A DNA stretch of 36,474 nucleotides, from positions 1-36,474 of the forward strand of contig CADAWW010000030.1 in assembly GCA_902791675.1 (NCBI GenBank), given 5' to 3'. This document shows, piece after piece, positions 35,230 to 36,474 of this stretch (within the stretch, counting starts at the first letter, position 1; every line of letters starts with the position of its first letter). The notes under the pieces were generated by a model. That model searched no databases. It was not told the origin of the DNA and saw only the letters and a list, made by a program, of their open reading frames with translations. Both the position numbers and the translations under genes were made by a program. This DNA comes from an uncultured Bacteroidales bacterium. Its GTDB lineage: Bacteria; Bacteroidota; Bacteroidia; Bacteroidales; Bacteroidaceae.

Positions 35230-35793
35230 ATGTATATGGAAACTAAGGAACAGTTTGAGCAGGTAATGGCGGAATGTCGTGAACTTTTTGCCAAAAAGTT
35301 GCATGATTATGGAGCTGCATGGCGTATCATGCGTCCTACCTCGCTCACAGACCAGATATACATAAAGGCTAACAGAATCCGTAGCATAGAAACTACGGGT
35401 GTTAACTTGGTTGGTGAGGGCATCGCATCTGAATTCATCGGTATTGTCAACTATGCTATTATCGGTCTCATCCAGCTAGAGTTGGGCTATTCTGAGACAC
35501 CTGATGACATGTCAGAGCAGGAGGCACTTGCTGCTTACGACAAGCATGCTCAGAAAACGCTGGCGCTGATGCTCCGCAAGAATCATGATTATGATGAGGC
35601 TTGGCGTGGTATGCGTATAAGCAGTTACACCGACCTCATCCTAATGAAAATATTCCGTACAAAGCAGATAGAGTCTCTAGGGGGAGACACGTTGGTGTCA
35701 GAGGGCATCGATGCAAACTATATGGACATGATGAATTATGCTGTTTTCGGCTTGATAAAACTGACGTTTGGTGAAGAGGAAAATCAGAAATAA
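35230..35793 (+). CDS. DUF1599 (Nmad1) protein with two tandem copies of the domain
   Basis: 187 residues. A second ATG two codons in (35236) gives METKEQFE and may be the true start. The protein is an internal duplication: residues about 15-98 (KKLHDYGAAWRIMR, IETTG, GEGIASEFIGIVNYAIIGL) and about 115-183 (RKNHDYDEAWRGMR, IESLG, SEGIDANYMDMMNYAVFGL) align over their length, each with HDY-x3-W and E-G-I. The family was renamed nucleotide modification associated domain 1 because of its links in phages; its cellular role in Bacteroidetes is unknown. Its last 23 bases overlap the next gene, so the two are translationally coupled. Confidence 0.88.
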   Translation: MYMETKEQFEQVMAECRELFAKKLHDYGAAWRIMRPTSLTDQIYIKANRIRSIETTGVNLVGEGIASEFIGIVNYAIIGLIQLELGYSETPDDMSEQEALAAYDKHAQKTLALMLRKNHDYDEAWRGMRISSYTDLILMKIFRTKQIESLGGDTLVSEGIDANYMDMMNYAVFGLIKLTFGEEENQK

Positions 35794-36474
35794 GATAGTC
35801 TGGGCAGTTGTAAATGTATCGCGCATACTCCTGTCCGTAACTTTCATATTATCTGGGACGGTTAAGTTGATTGACCCGAAGGGTACCGAATACAAGATAC
35901 AAGACTACCTTGCAGCATTGGGTTTTGGTGATACTCTGTTCGCCTCTATCCCATTGTTACTGGCCGTTCTCTTTTCGGCTTTCGAATTTGTTCTGGGAAT
36001 TTATATGCTTTTTGGCATTCAGCGCCGTCTGACGTCAACTGCCATGATATTGTTCCTGGTATTCATGACGCCGCTAACCCTCTATCTGGCCCTTGCAAAT
36101 CCCATAGCCGACTGCGGCTGTTTTGGTGATGCCATAAAACTCACCAACTGGCAGACATTCGGTAAGAATGTAGTGTTGTTGGCTGCGGCAGTGGCAGTGC
36201 TACGTTATTATAGGCTGATGAGGCGGTTTATGACTAAACGCCACCAATGGACAGTGTCTATTTACACGTGGACGTTTGCCCTTGTCTTTGCATCCTATAA
36301 CCTGTATTACCTGCCAGTAGTTGACTTTCGTCCCTATCATATAGGGGCAGATCTGAAGAAGGCCTTGACGTCGGGTGTACGGTATATAACGACATTCATC
36401 CTTGAGAAGGACGGAGTACAGAAGGAGTTCACCCTGGAGGATTATCCTGACAGTACCTGGACCTTTGTGGACAG
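35771..36474 (+). CDS. DoxX/MauE-like (BT_3928-type) membrane protein, 3' end outside window
   Basis: The frame is open for 234 codons to the window edge. In-frame stops upstream (TGA at 35762-35764) leave GTG at 35771 or TTG at 35768 as the start, inside the end of the DUF1599 gene. Four hydrophobic helices are visible in about residues 10-165 (SRILLSVTFILSGTVKLIDP, LLLAVLFSAFEFVLGIYM, LVFMTPLTLYLALANP, then VVLLAAAVAVL), with the DCGCFGD motif typical of MauE/DoxX-like redox membrane proteins. After the helices a periplasmic region begins. I recall the order DUF1599, this protein, tpiA, SPOR, folE in Bacteroidales; only the first two are visible here. The function is unknown. Confidence 0.85.
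   Translation, partial: MKRKIRNKIVWAVVNVSRILLSVTFILSGTVKLIDPKGTEYKIQDYLAALGFGDTLFASIPLLLAVLFSAFEFVLGIYMLFGIQRRLTSTAMILFLVFMTPLTLYLALANPIADCGCFGDAIKLTNWQTFGKNVVLLAAAVAVLRYYRLMRRFMTKRHQWTVSIYTWTFALVFASYNLYYLPVVDFRPYHIGADLKKALTSGVRYITTFILEKDGVQKEFTLEDYPDSTWTFVD

Overview
The window looks like a chromosomal segment of a Bacteroidales bacterium, most likely a Prevotella-type genome. The grounds are Bacteroidetes promoters (TTTG, 19-21 bases, TAnnTTTG), BspA-like leucine-rich repeat, CotH/lamin-tail and GLUG-repeat secreted proteins, a sodium-pumping methylmalonyl-CoA decarboxylase operon, and gene families typical of this order (DUF4923, DUF1599/Nmad1, a DoxX/MauE-like protein). I saw no rRNA, tRNA, CRISPR array, insertion sequence or prophage.

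Layout. 1-5192 (-): a giant secreted GLUG-repeat protein whose last codons lie outside the window. 5468-9805 (+): a 1445-residue secreted CotH/lamin-tail protein. 9792-11622 (-): a small metallophosphoesterase overlapping a MATE exporter. 11763-15467 (+): mmdA, an OadG-like subunit, the biotin carrier and mmdB, which together decarboxylate methylmalonyl-CoA and export Na+; a secreted endonuclease/exonuclease/phosphatase-family protein follows at 15468-16388 with no gap. 16515-18384 (-): a dcp-type M3 peptidase broken by a frameshift and an apparent internal deletion. 18553-21325 (+): a BspA-like LRR protein and xseA. 21326-21859 holds no gene but several tandem and inverted repeats. 21860-22483 (-): a DUF4923 lipoprotein sitting between xseA and xseB (22740-22931, +). 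23044-24066 (+): ilvE.

24100-30292 (-) is one compact gene train, read right to left: nadK, an ABC exporter, a coiled-coil membrane protein, trmB, mrp and a secreted GH16 glucanase. 30270-33536 (+): a DJ-1/PfpI protein, ispD and recG. 33639-35078 (+): ndk and an M23/LysM peptidase. 35230 to the end (+): a DUF1599 protein and a truncated DoxX/MauE-like membrane protein.

Most notable observations. (1) Degenerate arrays with a 7-base period (GGTTANN and related) occur at three intergenic sites; two of them supply the stop codon of the upstream gene. (2) The nadK/DJ-1 head-to-head junction has lost both normal start regions and any promoter, which suggests a deletion or an assembly join. (3) dcp has a second deletion-like scar. 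(4) A nested inverted repeat at 21586-21635 can form two mutually exclusive hairpins. (5) A strong hairpin followed by a T-run lies inside the signal-peptide codons of the gene after mmdB. I see no defence or mobile system; the best candidate for something undescribed is the heptad-repeat family.
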